Both the position numbers and the translations under genes were made by a program. Shown here in pieces: positions 30,172 to 38,831 of a DNA stretch of 64,000 bases. The stretch's first letter is position 1. Every line of letters starts with the position of its first letter. The notes beneath the pieces were generated by a model, which was not told the DNA's origin, did no database searches, and saw only the letters and a list, made by a program, of their open reading frames with translations. Origin of the DNA: Paraurantiacibacter namhicola (GTDB taxonomy: Bacteria > Pseudomonadota > Alphaproteobacteria > Sphingomonadales > Sphingomonadaceae); NCBI RefSeq assembly GCF_001687545.1, contig NZ_CP016545.1:1225001-1289000 (forward strand), read 5' to 3'.

Positions 30172-30250
30172 AGCAGGCAATTTCAAGATGCTTGCCGCGC
30201 GGCGGCCTGCCCCGCTAACGATACGCGAAATTCGCTGGAGAACACCTGCC

Positions 30251-31564
30251 ATGACCATCCGCCACGCCCCCATCACCCGTCGCGGCCTGCTTCGCACCGG
30301 GGCTGCCATTGGCGCGGGCGCGCTGGCTGCCGGGGCCCTGCCGCGTGCTGCTTTCGCCAGCACCATGCGGAGCTGGCCCACGGTCGATGCGCTGCTGTCC
30401 GGCTATGTCGAGGGGCGCAAGGTGGCTAACATGGTCGCCATGATGGGGCAGGGGCAGCACGCCCCCGTATCCATCGCCCATGGACGGCTGGGCCTGCTGC
30501 GCGATACGCTGGCGGACAGCAATTCGCTCTACCGCATCTATTCCATGACCAAGCCGGTCACGGGCATGGCTGCGATGATCCTTGTGGACGAAGGCAAGCT
30601 GCAGCTGGACCAGCCGCTGGCGGACATCCTTCCTGCCTTCGCCGAGATGCAGGTGCAGCGCGAATACGATGGCGCGATTACCGAAGATAACCTCGAGCCT
30701 GCGGTGCGGCCGATCACGATCCGTCACCTGCTGACGCACACGGCAGGCTTCGGCTACAACATCGTGCAGCAGGGCGCGCTGGCCAAGGCTTACATGGAAA
30801 ACGGAATCGTGCCGGGTGCGATCAGCCGCGCCGCGCCTCCGGGGGCTTTCGGCGGAAAGCCTGCGGCCAGCCTGGAGGCTTTCGCCGAGGCGCTGGCGGA
30901 GCTGCCGCTGGTTTACCAGCCCGGCACGCGCTGGTCCTACAGCGTCAGCCTGGACCTGCTGGGCCGCGTGATAGAGGTTGTCTCGGGCCAGCCGTTCGAC
31001 GAATTCCTGATGGAGCGGATCATCGTGCCGACCGGCATGGTCGATACGGGATTCCAGGTGGCCGGAGCGGATATCCCGCGCCTGACGGACAATTACTTCC
31101 TGGCCGGGGACACGCTCATCCCGGTCGATCTGGCGGGCAACTCGGTCTATCTCGACCGGCAGCCGTTTCCATACGGCGGCGCGGGCCTTGCCAGCACGCC
31201 GCGCGATTACGACCGGTTCCTGCAGATGCTCGCCGGTTATGGCGCGATCGAGGGCAAGCGGGTCATGAGTGCGAAGGCCGTGGCGCTGGGCACAAGCGAC
31301 CTTTTTCCGGACACGATGGACCCGGCGGATAGCTTCATGGCGAATTACGGCCACGGCGCCGGCGGCCGCGTGGGCAAGGGCGCGACGAAGGGCGAATATG
31401 GCTGGTTCGGCGCGGCGGGCACGTCAGGCCTGGTCAACCTGACCAGCGGCCTGCGTTTCTCGCTCTACACGCAATATATGCCAGCCCAGGCGTATGATCT
31501 GAACGCCCAGTTCCAGCAGGCAGTCTATGCGGACTACGCGGCGGCGGGATCGCCAGCCGCGTAA
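30251..31564 (+). CDS. Serine hydrolase, beta-lactamase / class C esterase family, Tat-exported
   Basis: 437 residues. The N-terminus has a Tat signal (ITRRGLLRTGAAIGAGALAAG with the twin Arg). The beta-lactamase-fold domain shows the catalytic S98-x-x-K101 in YSMTKPVTGMAAMIL, ITIRHLLTHTAGFGY, the Tyr of RWSYSVSLDLLGRVIE, and HGAGGRVGKGATKGEYGWFGAAGT near the end. Relatives are EstB-like esterases and D-aminopeptidases. It is more likely an esterase than an antibiotic-resistance enzyme. Confidence 0.88.
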   Translation: MTIRHAPITRRGLLRTGAAIGAGALAAGALPRAAFASTMRSWPTVDALLSGYVEGRKVANMVAMMGQGQHAPVSIAHGRLGLLRDTLADSNSLYRIYSMTKPVTGMAAMILVDEGKLQLDQPLADILPAFAEMQVQREYDGAITEDNLEPAVRPITIRHLLTHTAGFGYNIVQQGALAKAYMENGIVPGAISRAAPPGAFGGKPAASLEAFAEALAELPLVYQPGTRWSYSVSLDLLGRVIEVVSGQPFDEFLMERIIVPTGMVDTGFQVAGADIPRLTDNYFLAGDTLIPVDLAGNSVYLDRQPFPYGGAGLASTPRDYDRFLQMLAGYGAIEGKRVMSAKAVALGTSDLFPDTMDPADSFMANYGHGAGGRVGKGATKGEYGWFGAAGTSGLVNLTSGLRFSLYTQYMPAQAYDLNAQFQQAVYADYAAAGSPAA

Positions 31565-31577
31565 TCCGCCGCGGGCA

Positions 31578-31817
31578 TCAGCCCTGATTGTTCATTGCGG
31601 CCTGTGTCTTCGGGCCCTTCTGCGCATCCTGCGCGGGATTGTCGCTGCCCACCACCGGCTCGCGATTGTCGGGATCGGTGGCGCGGTTGAGTTCTCCGCG
31701 CGTGCCGACACGTGTCCTCACCTCGCCGCCGGACCGGCTACCCTGGCTGGGCGTGGGCTGGTCCTGCATCGCATCGATCAGTTCATTGTCGGGGTGAAGG
31801 CTCTGGCGTTCGGGCAT
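31578..31817 (-). CDS. Hypothetical hydrophilic protein
   Basis: 79 residues, almost wholly polar (Gln, Asp, Asn, Arg, Gly, Pro) with no Cys and no membrane segment, so it is probably disordered. An excellent ribosome-binding site (AAGGAG, 7 bp before ATG) supports that it is translated. It may be a stress-type protein; I cannot assign a family. The segment from 31818 to 32013 is non-coding and carries the regulatory repeats upstream of the pilin gene. Confidence 0.55.
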   Translation of the reverse strand: MPERQSLHPDNELIDAMQDQPTPSQGSRSGGEVRTRVGTRGELNRATDPDNREPVVGSDNPAQDAQKGPKTQAAMNNQG

Positions 31818-31934
31818 GTGTTTTCTCCTTTCCCCACCAACGGGCGGGGCAGGGCGCCGGTTCCGCTACGCCAACGCGCAATCGTTAACATGTGAGACCG
31901 GGGTTAAGTCACTCAGAAAAAACGCAAAACAGGG

Positions 31935-31971
31935 AAACGTGACCGCGGCGTTAAGGAAAATTAAACGTGAC
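31935..31971 (+). promoter_or_regulatory. Direct repeat AAACGTGAC upstream of the pilin gene
   Basis: AAACGTGAC occurs exactly at 31935-31943 and again at 31963-31971 (28 bp start to start, nearly three helix turns), 43 bp before the Flp pilin start. This suits tandem binding of a regulator on one DNA face. No -35/-10 pair stands out. Confidence 0.4.
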
Positions 31972-32013
31972 GATTGAACGAATTCGTAATCGGTCGCGGC
32001 TTACCGGAGACGC

Positions 32014-32301
32014 ATGAGAGACGATCGCAAATCCGGTATCGCGCACCTTCGTGCCAGCTTCGAAAGACTGCTTGCTTGCGAGCAGGGGGCCACTGCGATC
32101 GAATATGGGCTGATTGCCAGCTTGATCGCAATCGGATCGGTGCAGGCGCTCAGCCTCCTTGGCGGAAGTGTGACGCAAACCTTCACCACCGTATCCGGCA
32201 ATATGGCGGCCCCTGTTGTTCCGCAGAACCCGGCACCGTCCGGCGGACCCAATACCGGATCGCCAAACGAACCTGCGCCCGGCGCAATCCCGCCCGGTTG
32301 A
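32014..32301 (+). CDS. Flp family type IVb pilin
   Basis: 95-residue prepilin. The class-specific processing site is G25|ATAIEYGLIASLIAIG, with Glu and Tyr at positions 5 and 6 of the mature protein, followed by the hydrophobic assembly helix. The C-terminal 30 residues are a Pro/Asn/Gly-rich tail (PQNPAPSGGPNTGSPNEPAP), unusual for short Flp pilins. The pilus machinery gene cpaF is 24 kb away. Its stop codon overlaps the TTG start of the next gene. Confidence 0.88.
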   Translation: MRDDRKSGIAHLRASFERLLACEQGATAIEYGLIASLIAIGSVQALSLLGGSVTQTFTTVSGNMAAPVVPQNPAPSGGPNTGSPNEPAPGAIPPG

Positions 32302-34190
32302 GCCTGACAGCGGCTCCGGGTGCGGGGGCGGTTGGCTGCGCGGTCTCACGGATTGCGCACGCTATCGCCCGGATCCGCGAATGGCACCGGCCGATCCTGG
32401 CCGCCCTTGTCCTGTGCGTGATTGTCATCGCGGTAAGGCCGGCCGAGCAGGTCGACAGCCGCTTCTCGGACCAGTTGCTGGCCAGTCAGGCCGTGCAGCC
32501 CGATGCGGACCTGGCCATCGTCGAGATCACGGCTGAGGACACCAGGCGCTTTGGCGGGCAGCCGGTTCCGCGCGCGGCCATGGCGGCGCTGGTCAACGGG
32601 CTGGCTGATGCAGGCGTTGACAGGGCCTATCTGGATTTCAACCTTGGCGAAGCCATCAGCGCCGGGCCGGATGAAGCACTGGCGAATGCGCTGGCGCGGT
32701 TCGATAAGGACCGGATCGCGCTGGCCAGCGGCGTCACGCCGGAGCATTTGCCCGCGCCGGTCTTCCAGAAGCACGCAACCGTGCTGGATTCGCGCATCGC
32801 GCAGGCGCCGGACGGATGGTATCGCGCAGTAGGCCAGAGCGGGGGAGCGCGAGGCGCAAATCCCTCGGCATGGCTGGCCAATGGCAGCACAACGCCGCAG
32901 GCGGCCGGGTTGGACCTGCGCGTGGCCCATTGGCAATTCCCGCGAGCCAGCATGTCCGACGTCATCGACGGGAAGGCGGACCTGAAGGGGAAGACGGTGG
33001 TCGTCACATTTTCCCGCAGCTTTGCGCCGACGCGGACCTTCCTGCCGATTGCTGGCGAAAGCGACCGCGCCGCCGTTTTCCTGCTGGGCGCGCAATCGCA
33101 GCGCAATGGCTATGACACCGTCCTGCAGCGGGGTGAGCGCGCCAATATCGCGCTCCAGCTGTTTGCCATCCTGATCGGCTTCGTCACGGGCCTGGTCGCC
33201 TCCTCCGGGCGAAAGCTGCTGTTATTGATGGGCGCGATCATGTTTTTCGTGCTCGCCACCAATGCCTCCATCGCGGCGAGTATCGGCGCACCGGCGCAGC
33301 CCAGCACCGCGCTGTTCTGCTTCCTAGTGATGGTCAACGTCACGCTGGTGCAGCGCCTGCGGATCGTGCCCATGATCGCCAACTTCCTGAAGGGCGATCT
33401 CAGCCCCGACGAAGCGCTTGCATGGCGCGCGCTGGAACCGCAGGAGCGGCCTGCCATGCTGTTCGGTGCGAACGGGCAGATCAAGCGCATGAACGCCGCA
33501 GCTCGCGACCGCACAGACCTGCCGCATGGCGAGATCGCGCAGGCCTGCTTCCCCCGCATGGGGGAGCGCGGCCAATCGATCGCGCTGCAGCTGGCGGATG
33601 GTTCGCCGGCCAGCTTCGCGCTCGACTGGCCATACCCCAATGTGCCGGTCGTAGTGCTTGAAGACAGGACAGCCACCGACGCGATGACCCGGCAGCTACA
33701 GCGGCAGCTGGAAGTGGACGAGATGACCGGCTGCCTCAACCGACGCGGCTTCGACAATGCGCTATCCGCCGCACGGAACACGGGACGCAATTATGCGGTG
33801 TTCTTCATCGATATGAACGGTTTCAAGGCGATCAACGACACTTATGGCCACGACGCCGGTGACGAGCTTCTGGTCGCCACTGCGGCGCGCCTGCAGGCCC
33901 TGTCGCGCAGCGATGACCACTGTGCCCGGCTCGGCGGGGACGAGTTTGCCATGATCGTCATGGGCACGGTGGATGCGGATACCGCGCAGCGCCTGCGCAG
34001 CCGCATCGAACAGGAAATCGCCGTGCCTGTGAAGCTGCGGGCCTCCGCCGCGACGGTCATGCCCTCCGCCGCCGTCGGCTTCGCAATGTCCAGTTTCGCC
34101 GGGGAGGACCCGGCAGCGGTCCTGCGCCGCGCGGATCAGGACATGTACCAGCAAAAGGGCCAGGGCAGGGCCGCACCCCGCGCCGCGTGA
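32298..34190 (+). CDS. CHASE2-GGDEF diguanylate cyclase
   Basis: About 630 residues: a first membrane helix (around 34-50), a periplasmic CHASE2-like sensor (DSRFSDQLLASQAVQPDADL to about 280), three helices (about 285-360), a cytoplasmic linker, and a GGDEF domain with intact GGDEF at 546-550. R537-S-D-D540, five residues before it, matches the allosteric I-site for c-di-GMP. It should therefore be an active, product-inhibited cyclase. The frame has no ATG. TTG 32298, overlapping the pilin stop, is the best start, so expression is coupled to the pilin. Confidence 0.85.
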   Translation: MSLTAAPGAGAVGCAVSRIAHAIARIREWHRPILAALVLCVIVIAVRPAEQVDSRFSDQLLASQAVQPDADLAIVEITAEDTRRFGGQPVPRAAMAALVNGLADAGVDRAYLDFNLGEAISAGPDEALANALARFDKDRIALASGVTPEHLPAPVFQKHATVLDSRIAQAPDGWYRAVGQSGGARGANPSAWLANGSTTPQAAGLDLRVAHWQFPRASMSDVIDGKADLKGKTVVVTFSRSFAPTRTFLPIAGESDRAAVFLLGAQSQRNGYDTVLQRGERANIALQLFAILIGFVTGLVASSGRKLLLLMGAIMFFVLATNASIAASIGAPAQPSTALFCFLVMVNVTLVQRLRIVPMIANFLKGDLSPDEALAWRALEPQERPAMLFGANGQIKRMNAAARDRTDLPHGEIAQACFPRMGERGQSIALQLADGSPASFALDWPYPNVPVVVLEDRTATDAMTRQLQRQLEVDEMTGCLNRRGFDNALSAARNTGRNYAVFFIDMNGFKAINDTYGHDAGDELLVATAARLQALSRSDDHCARLGGDEFAMIVMGTVDADTAQRLRSRIEQEIAVPVKLRASAATVMPSAAVGFAMSSFAGEDPAAVLRRADQDMYQQKGQGRAAPRAA

Positions 34191-34191
34191 G

Positions 34192-34587
34192 TTAGATCAG
34201 CCCAAGCCGCAGCAGGCGATTGGCCAGCTTGCCGGGAAGGATATCGCCCAGTTCCTCACCTTCTTCCAGGTCGCGCGGCGGCTCGCCCTTCAGATAGCGC
34301 CAGCCCTGGTGTGCGCGCTTCGGGCGGGGCAGCACGGCGATCAGCTTCGGTTCCAGGTCGATGAACCAGCGTCCGTTGTCCTGCTCGGTAAAGCCGATAA
34401 TCGGACTGCGCGCGACGATGTTGTGCTCATGGATCCAGAACAAGGATCCGCCGACGCATTCTTCCCAGCGCGTGGGGCGATAACGCGTGTTGACCGCCAT
34501 GCGCGGACGGTTGGCAAACCATTCGCGGATATCGTCATAGCTTTTCGCCCCGAAGGCGATCTTGGTCAGGCTGAGCGGCATGGTCAC
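34192..34587 (-). CDS. DUF1489 family protein
   Basis: 131 residues that follow the DUF1489 pattern: LTKIAFGAKSYDDIREWF, ECVGGSLFWIHEHNIVARSPIIGF, and RPKRAHQGWRYLKGEPPRDL. This family is common in alphaproteobacteria and has no known function; it is probably cytoplasmic. A start at 34581 is equally possible. It is convergent with the cyclase gene and 29 bp downstream of mgtE. Confidence 0.8.
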   Translation of the reverse strand: MTMPLSLTKIAFGAKSYDDIREWFANRPRMAVNTRYRPTRWEECVGGSLFWIHEHNIVARSPIIGFTEQDNGRWFIDLEPKLIAVLPRPKRAHQGWRYLKGEPPRDLEEGEELGDILPGKLANRLLRLGLI

Positions 34588-34616
34588 CGCTCAAGATAGG
34601 CAATCGGCGGCGCGTC

Positions 34617-36029
34617 TCAAGCTGCCAGGCCCGCTGCCACGGCCAGGCCGAGGAAGGCGAAGAAGCCCATCGAGTCCGTGATCATGGTCACGAATACGCT
34701 GCTGGCGACGGCCGGGTCCTGTCCCAGCCGGTCGAATGCGACGGGGACCATCACGCCCGCCAGCCCTGCCACCACCACATTGATGACCATGGCCAGCGCA
34801 ATCACAACGCCCAGCATCGGGGTGAAAATGGCCGCCGTGGCCAGGCCGATCAGCACGGCGATGGTCACGCCGTTCAGGAAGGCAACGCGAAACTCGCGCC
34901 ACAGCATGCGCTTGGTATTGCTGCGGGTCAGCTGGTTGGTGGCGATGGCGCGCACCGTCACTGCCATGGTCTGCGTGCCCGCATTGCCGCCGATGCTGGC
35001 AACGATGGGCATCAGGATGGCCAGCGCCACCAGCTTCTCGATCGCGGCGCCGAAGGCCGCAATGATCAGGCTGGCGACCAGCGCCGTGCCAAGGTTCGCC
35101 ACAAGCCAGCGCACGCGGGCGGAATAGGCATCGCGCAAGGGCTCGTTGATGTCGCCTTCACCGGCGCCGCTCATCAGCAGGGCATCCTCGCCCGCCTCTT
35201 CGGAGATGATGTGGACGATATCGTCCACCGTCAGCTGGCCCACCAGTCGCCCGTTCTCGTCCACCACGGCGGCGGAGATCAGGGCGTATTTCTGGAACCG
35301 CAGGGCGACCTCTTCCTGGTCCATTTCGACAGGGATCAGCGTCTGTTCGCGCTTCATCACGTCGGCCAGGGCAATGTGGCGCGGTGCGCGCAATACCCAG
35401 CTCAGCAGGCAGGTGCCGACGGGGTGGTTGCGGTGGTCCACCACGAAGACTTCGAAGAATTCGGTCGGCAGGTCCTCGTTATCGCGCAGGTAATCGATCA
35501 GGTCGCCCACGGTCAGGTGCTCGGGCACGCTGACCAGTTCGCGCTGCATCAGGCGGCCGGCGGACTCGTCCGGATAGGACAGCGCGCTTTCGATGGCGGC
35601 GCGGTCTTCCGGCTCCATCTCCGCCAGCACGGCGCGCTGGTCGGCATCGTCCAGATCCTCGATCAGCTGGACCGCATCGTCGGTTTCCAGCTGCTCGGCA
35701 ATTTCGGCGACGGCGGCGGCGGGCAGCGCCTCCATCATGTCCTCGCGGACGTAATCGTTCAGCTCGGACACCACCTCGCTGCTCATCAGGTCGGTAATGG
35801 CAGAGGCCAGGTCGCGCCGCTCGCGCGGGTCCAGCAGCTCGAACAGGTCGGCGATGTCGGCGGGGTGGAGCGGTTCGACTAGCTCGTAAGCCAGCCCCTC
35901 GTCACCGGCTTCCAGCGCGTCTTCCACGCGGCGGACGAATTCCGGCTTCAGCCGGTTCTCGTCATCCAGCTGCTCCGCCTCCTCGGGCGTGCGGGCTTCG
36001 TCGGCGCGGAGGAGGTCGTCATCGGCCAT
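34617..36029 (-). CDS. mgtE: Magnesium transporter MgtE
   Basis: 470 residues: an N-terminal superhelical MgtE_N domain (LVEPLHPADIADLFELLDPRERRDLA), a pair of CBS domains (about 145-270, with VVDENGRLVGQLTVDDIVHII), and five membrane helices. The pore helix region is MPIVASIGGNAGTQTMAVTVRAIA. Cytosolic Mg binding to the N/CBS domains closes the channel in this family. Followed at 29 bp by the DUF1489 gene. Confidence 0.95.
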   Translation of the reverse strand: MADDDLLRADEARTPEEAEQLDDENRLKPEFVRRVEDALEAGDEGLAYELVEPLHPADIADLFELLDPRERRDLASAITDLMSSEVVSELNDYVREDMMEALPAAAVAEIAEQLETDDAVQLIEDLDDADQRAVLAEMEPEDRAAIESALSYPDESAGRLMQRELVSVPEHLTVGDLIDYLRDNEDLPTEFFEVFVVDHRNHPVGTCLLSWVLRAPRHIALADVMKREQTLIPVEMDQEEVALRFQKYALISAAVVDENGRLVGQLTVDDIVHIISEEAGEDALLMSGAGEGDINEPLRDAYSARVRWLVANLGTALVASLIIAAFGAAIEKLVALAILMPIVASIGGNAGTQTMAVTVRAIATNQLTRSNTKRMLWREFRVAFLNGVTIAVLIGLATAAIFTPMLGVVIALAMVINVVVAGLAGVMVPVAFDRLGQDPAVASSVFVTMITDSMGFFAFLGLAVAAGLAA

Positions 36030-36127
36030 GCCTGCGCCCTATCGGCGCGAGCGGTAATTGCAAGCTGCGGGTGACATTGCGGGCGAGCGCCCTATGTAGG
36101 GCGGGCATTCTACAGGAGACAAGACTT

Positions 36128-36589
36128 ATGGCCGACACACTGACCCTCACCCTCGACTGCGGAGACGGAAAGGGCGGCGATGTCGTCATCAAGCTGCGCC
36201 CGGACCTGGCCCCCGGCCATGTCGAGCGGATTACCGAGCTGGCCAAGGACGGCTTCTATGACGGCGTGCTGTTTCACCGCGTGATCCCCGGCTTCATGGC
36301 GCAGGGCGGCGACCCGACCGGAACCGGCATGGGCGGCAGCGACAAGCCGGATCTGAAGGCCGAATTCAACGCAGAGCCGCACACGCGCGGCACCTGCTCG
36401 ATGGCTCGCACCCAGGTGCCGGACAGCGCCAACAGCCAGTTCTTCATCTGCTTCGACGACGCGCATTTCCTTGACGGCCAGTACACCGTCTGGGGCCAGG
36501 TCGAGAGCGGCATGGAACATGTCGACGCCCTGCCCAAGGGCGAACCGCCCGCCAACCCGGGCAAGATCGCCAAGGCTACGGTTGGCTGA
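36128..36589 (+). CDS. Cyclophilin-type peptidyl-prolyl isomerase
   Basis: A 153-residue single-domain cyclophilin without signal peptide, so cytoplasmic. The core motifs are FYDGVLFHRVIPGFMAQGGDPTGTGMGG, with the catalytic Arg, and SMARTQVPDSANSQFFICF. The start is at 36128 with ACAGGAG upstream. It catalyses cis-trans isomerisation of peptidyl-proline bonds. Confidence 0.95.
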   Translation: MADTLTLTLDCGDGKGGDVVIKLRPDLAPGHVERITELAKDGFYDGVLFHRVIPGFMAQGGDPTGTGMGGSDKPDLKAEFNAEPHTRGTCSMARTQVPDSANSQFFICFDDAHFLDGQYTVWGQVESGMEHVDALPKGEPPANPGKIAKATVG

Positions 36590-36596
36590 GGCAATT

Positions 36597-36626
36597 CCCT
36601 CCCCGTCCCGCAGAGGATGGGGAGGG
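36597..36626. repeat. Long GC-rich palindrome after the cyclophilin gene
   Basis: CCCTCCCCGTCC (36597-36608) pairs along 12 bases (one G-T) with GGATGGGGAGGG (36615-36626), loop CGCAGA. It has no T-run, so it may act as a stabilising 3' hairpin, a rho-dependent stop or a dispersed REP-like repeat. Confidence 0.5.
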
Positions 36627-36634
36627 GGACCGCC

Positions 36635-36754
36635 TTGCTGGAGGCTCTGATAATGATTGTCGTCGGCTTCTACGTGCTGGTCGGCCATATCGGAATGACA
36701 GTCACATTCCCCTGGAAGCGGCTGCGCGCCCAAAGCACGACAGACCTTTCTTGA
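36635..36754 (+). CDS. Possible single-span small membrane protein
   Basis: A 39-residue frame starting TTG 36635, with GGAGGGGG 6-8 bp upstream. It encodes one hydrophobic helix (ALIMIVVGFYVLVGHIGMTV) followed by a basic stretch (WKRLRAQ). The frame and ribosome-binding site look real, but the length is too short to be sure. It occupies the largest gap in the window (36590-36847). Confidence 0.35.
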   Translation: MLEALIMIVVGFYVLVGHIGMTVTFPWKRLRAQSTTDLS

Positions 36755-36847
36755 AACCCAAACGTCACCATCCCGTCTTGAAAGGGGCGACTGCCATGGT
36801 GGACGGGGTTTCTTGGGCGGAACGCCGGCCGCCAGCCGCGACCGGGG

Positions 36848-37780
36848 CTACAGCCTGGATTGCCACGAGCGCTTGTAATTGAACATGAAGTTGACCGAAA
36901 GCAGGTAATAGCTGGCCACTGGACGGCCCTCGGCATCAAGTGCGGGCTCGAATTTCGCAGTCTGCATGATACGCTCGCAGGTGTCTGCTTCGAAGGCCGG
37001 GTCAGCCAGCTGCAATTGCAGCTTGCAGCTCAAGGTATTCCCGTTTTCGTCCACGCCCAGCCGCAAATTCAGCACGGCCGGAATTCCCTTCCGCTCCATT
37101 TCCTTTGGATATTCCAGGGATTTCCCAATTTCCAGGCGGTTTACGAGGCGTGGCGGGCGTGTGAGCGACTTCTGCTCTTCGACATCGTAGCCCCAGCTTC
37201 GCAACAGATCATCGGTGCAGGCCCGCATCGCTTCCATCGGTTTCTGCAGATTGCCCGTCAGAAGGATGATTTCCGGCCTGAACGCCTTGCGAAGGTGCAG
37301 GCGATCGGCGCGTGATGCCGCCGCAATTTCAGCCTCCACCGTGTCGACGCTTTCGAGAAAGGCGTCGATAGCGGCCACGTCGGTCGAGTCTTTCAAATGC
37401 TCTGGCGGCTCGATCGTAAAAAGCCGGGTTGTGAAGAACACGCCGCTGAAATCGCTTTCTGCCTCGACGTCGAATCCGATGGTCTCGACCCAATCGGCCT
37501 CGGCGTCGAACTTGAATTCGAATTCGGTCTGGCGTCCAAGGCGCTGCTTCGACGTGACAACGAGCTGCAGCCTGGTCCCGGGACCGTAGCGCCGCATGGT
37601 GAGGTAAGCGGTTTCATCGCCTTCGCCGAACTGCCTGATGAGGACGCAGCTATCGTCATCATAATGCATGTTCCATGCAGACGTTGCTGGCAGGGTGAGG
37701 ACCTTGTCCTTCGCCCCTGTGGGCTGCGACATGAACGGTAAAAGGATGGCGACTGCCAGAGCGAATATTCGAGCGACGAT
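36848..37780 (-). CDS. Hypothetical secreted protein, probable ATC start
   Basis: The first ATG (37732) gives 294 residues, but the same frame continues upstream into a typical signal peptide (VARIFALAVAILLPFM). No ATG, GTG or TTG exists between there and the previous in-frame stop (shared with the lysR gene). A perfect AAGGGAG site (37789-37795) is placed 8 bp before an ATC codon at 37780, which I take as the start. The mature protein is about 280 residues with Cys in DDSCVLI, RACTDDL, LSCKLQL and ADTCERI. Its C-terminal region (AKFEPALDAEGRPVASYYLLSVNF) resembles the TonB C-terminal fold. Function unknown. Confidence 0.65.
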   Translation of the reverse strand: MVARIFALAVAILLPFMSQPTGAKDKVLTLPATSAWNMHYDDDSCVLIRQFGEGDETAYLTMRRYGPGTRLQLVVTSKQRLGRQTEFEFKFDAEADWVETIGFDVEAESDFSGVFFTTRLFTIEPPEHLKDSTDVAAIDAFLESVDTVEAEIAAASRADRLHLRKAFRPEIILLTGNLQKPMEAMRACTDDLLRSWGYDVEEQKSLTRPPRLVNRLEIGKSLEYPKEMERKGIPAVLNLRLGVDENGNTLSCKLQLQLADPAFEADTCERIMQTAKFEPALDAEGRPVASYYLLSVNFMFNYKRSWQSRL

Positions 37781-37834
37781 TTGACCTACTCCCTTGTTTG
37801 GGACCAGCTTATCGCCCGGCGCGAATGCTTCAAG

Positions 37835-38722
37835 TCAGATTCCCGCTTGCACCAGCCAGTCGTGGAACAGGCGCACGGGGCGGTGTTCCAAGTCCTGCGG
37901 GCGGCAGACGAACCAGTAGGAATAGGGGCTGGCCACTTCCAGGTCCGGGAACAGCTGCGTCAGGCGGCTGTCATTGGCGCGCTTCAAGTGGTCGTCATGC
38001 ATCATGGCGATGCCGAGGCCCTGCTTTGCAGCTTCAAGTATCAGCTGGCCGGAATCGTAATGGTCCACTGCTGCGGGGTGTAGCAGCGGCATGCCGATGG
38101 CCTGGCGCCATGCATCGAAGCTTTGCGGCAGGTCGGAATGAATGAGGAAGGTCTGATCCGCCAGCGCGCTGGCAGTGGGGTTGGGGCCCAGCTGCGCGGC
38201 AAGGTCGCGGTTGCAGATCGCGCGCACCATGTTGTGATCCAGCTGCACCGCGTGGAGGGCCGGATCGGGTGAGGTAGTCAGCAGGACGGCCGCGTCCAGC
38301 GTATCGCCGACGCGGTCGATGAGGTGCGGGCCGGTGTCGATGTCGATATGCAGGCGGGGGTGCAGCTTGCGCAGGCTGGGCAGGGCCGGAAACAGGCGCT
38401 GGCTGCCGAACAGCGGCAGCACGCCCAGCCGCAGGCGCAGCAATTGCAGGCTGTCGCTTTGGGATTCGACGGCCTGCGCCAGTGCCTCGAATTGCGGGTG
38501 CACGGTATCGAAGAAGGCGCGCCCGTCATCGGTCAGCTTCATCGCCTGGCCGGAGCGGGAGAACAGCTTCTTGCCAACGAATTCTTCCAGATTGGTCACA
38601 CGGCGGCTGAGCGCGGATGGGCTGAGGCCGAGCTCCGCCGCAGCGGCGCGTGCCGATCCCAGCCGAACCACCCGGACAAAGGCCTCCAGGGCGCGGAGCG
38701 GGGGAAGGCGGCGAAGAACCAT
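37835..38722 (-). CDS. LysR family transcriptional regulator
   Basis: 295 residues: an N-terminal winged HTH (LRALEAFVRVVRLGSARAAAAELGLSPSALSRRVTNLE) and a LysR substrate-binding domain with two lobes. It resembles the GcvA/AmpR branch. The ATG at 38722 is used; the longer frame runs into the corC gene. No obvious target gene is divergent from it, so its regulon cannot be inferred. Confidence 0.9.
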   Translation of the reverse strand: MVLRRLPPLRALEAFVRVVRLGSARAAAAELGLSPSALSRRVTNLEEFVGKKLFSRSGQAMKLTDDGRAFFDTVHPQFEALAQAVESQSDSLQLLRLRLGVLPLFGSQRLFPALPSLRKLHPRLHIDIDTGPHLIDRVGDTLDAAVLLTTSPDPALHAVQLDHNMVRAICNRDLAAQLGPNPTASALADQTFLIHSDLPQSFDAWRQAIGMPLLHPAAVDHYDSGQLILEAAKQGLGIAMMHDDHLKRANDSRLTQLFPDLEVASPYSYWFVCRPQDLEHRPVRLFHDWLVQAGI

Positions 38723-38831
38723 GGGCGCGTTTGTTACCCAGACCGGCCCCGCTGTCGAGGCTTCATGTTGCGATGCAGCGTGAAAATACGCCGGACCGAC
38801 GGCCAGCAGGCTTTGGCGGGACCAGGCAGGC

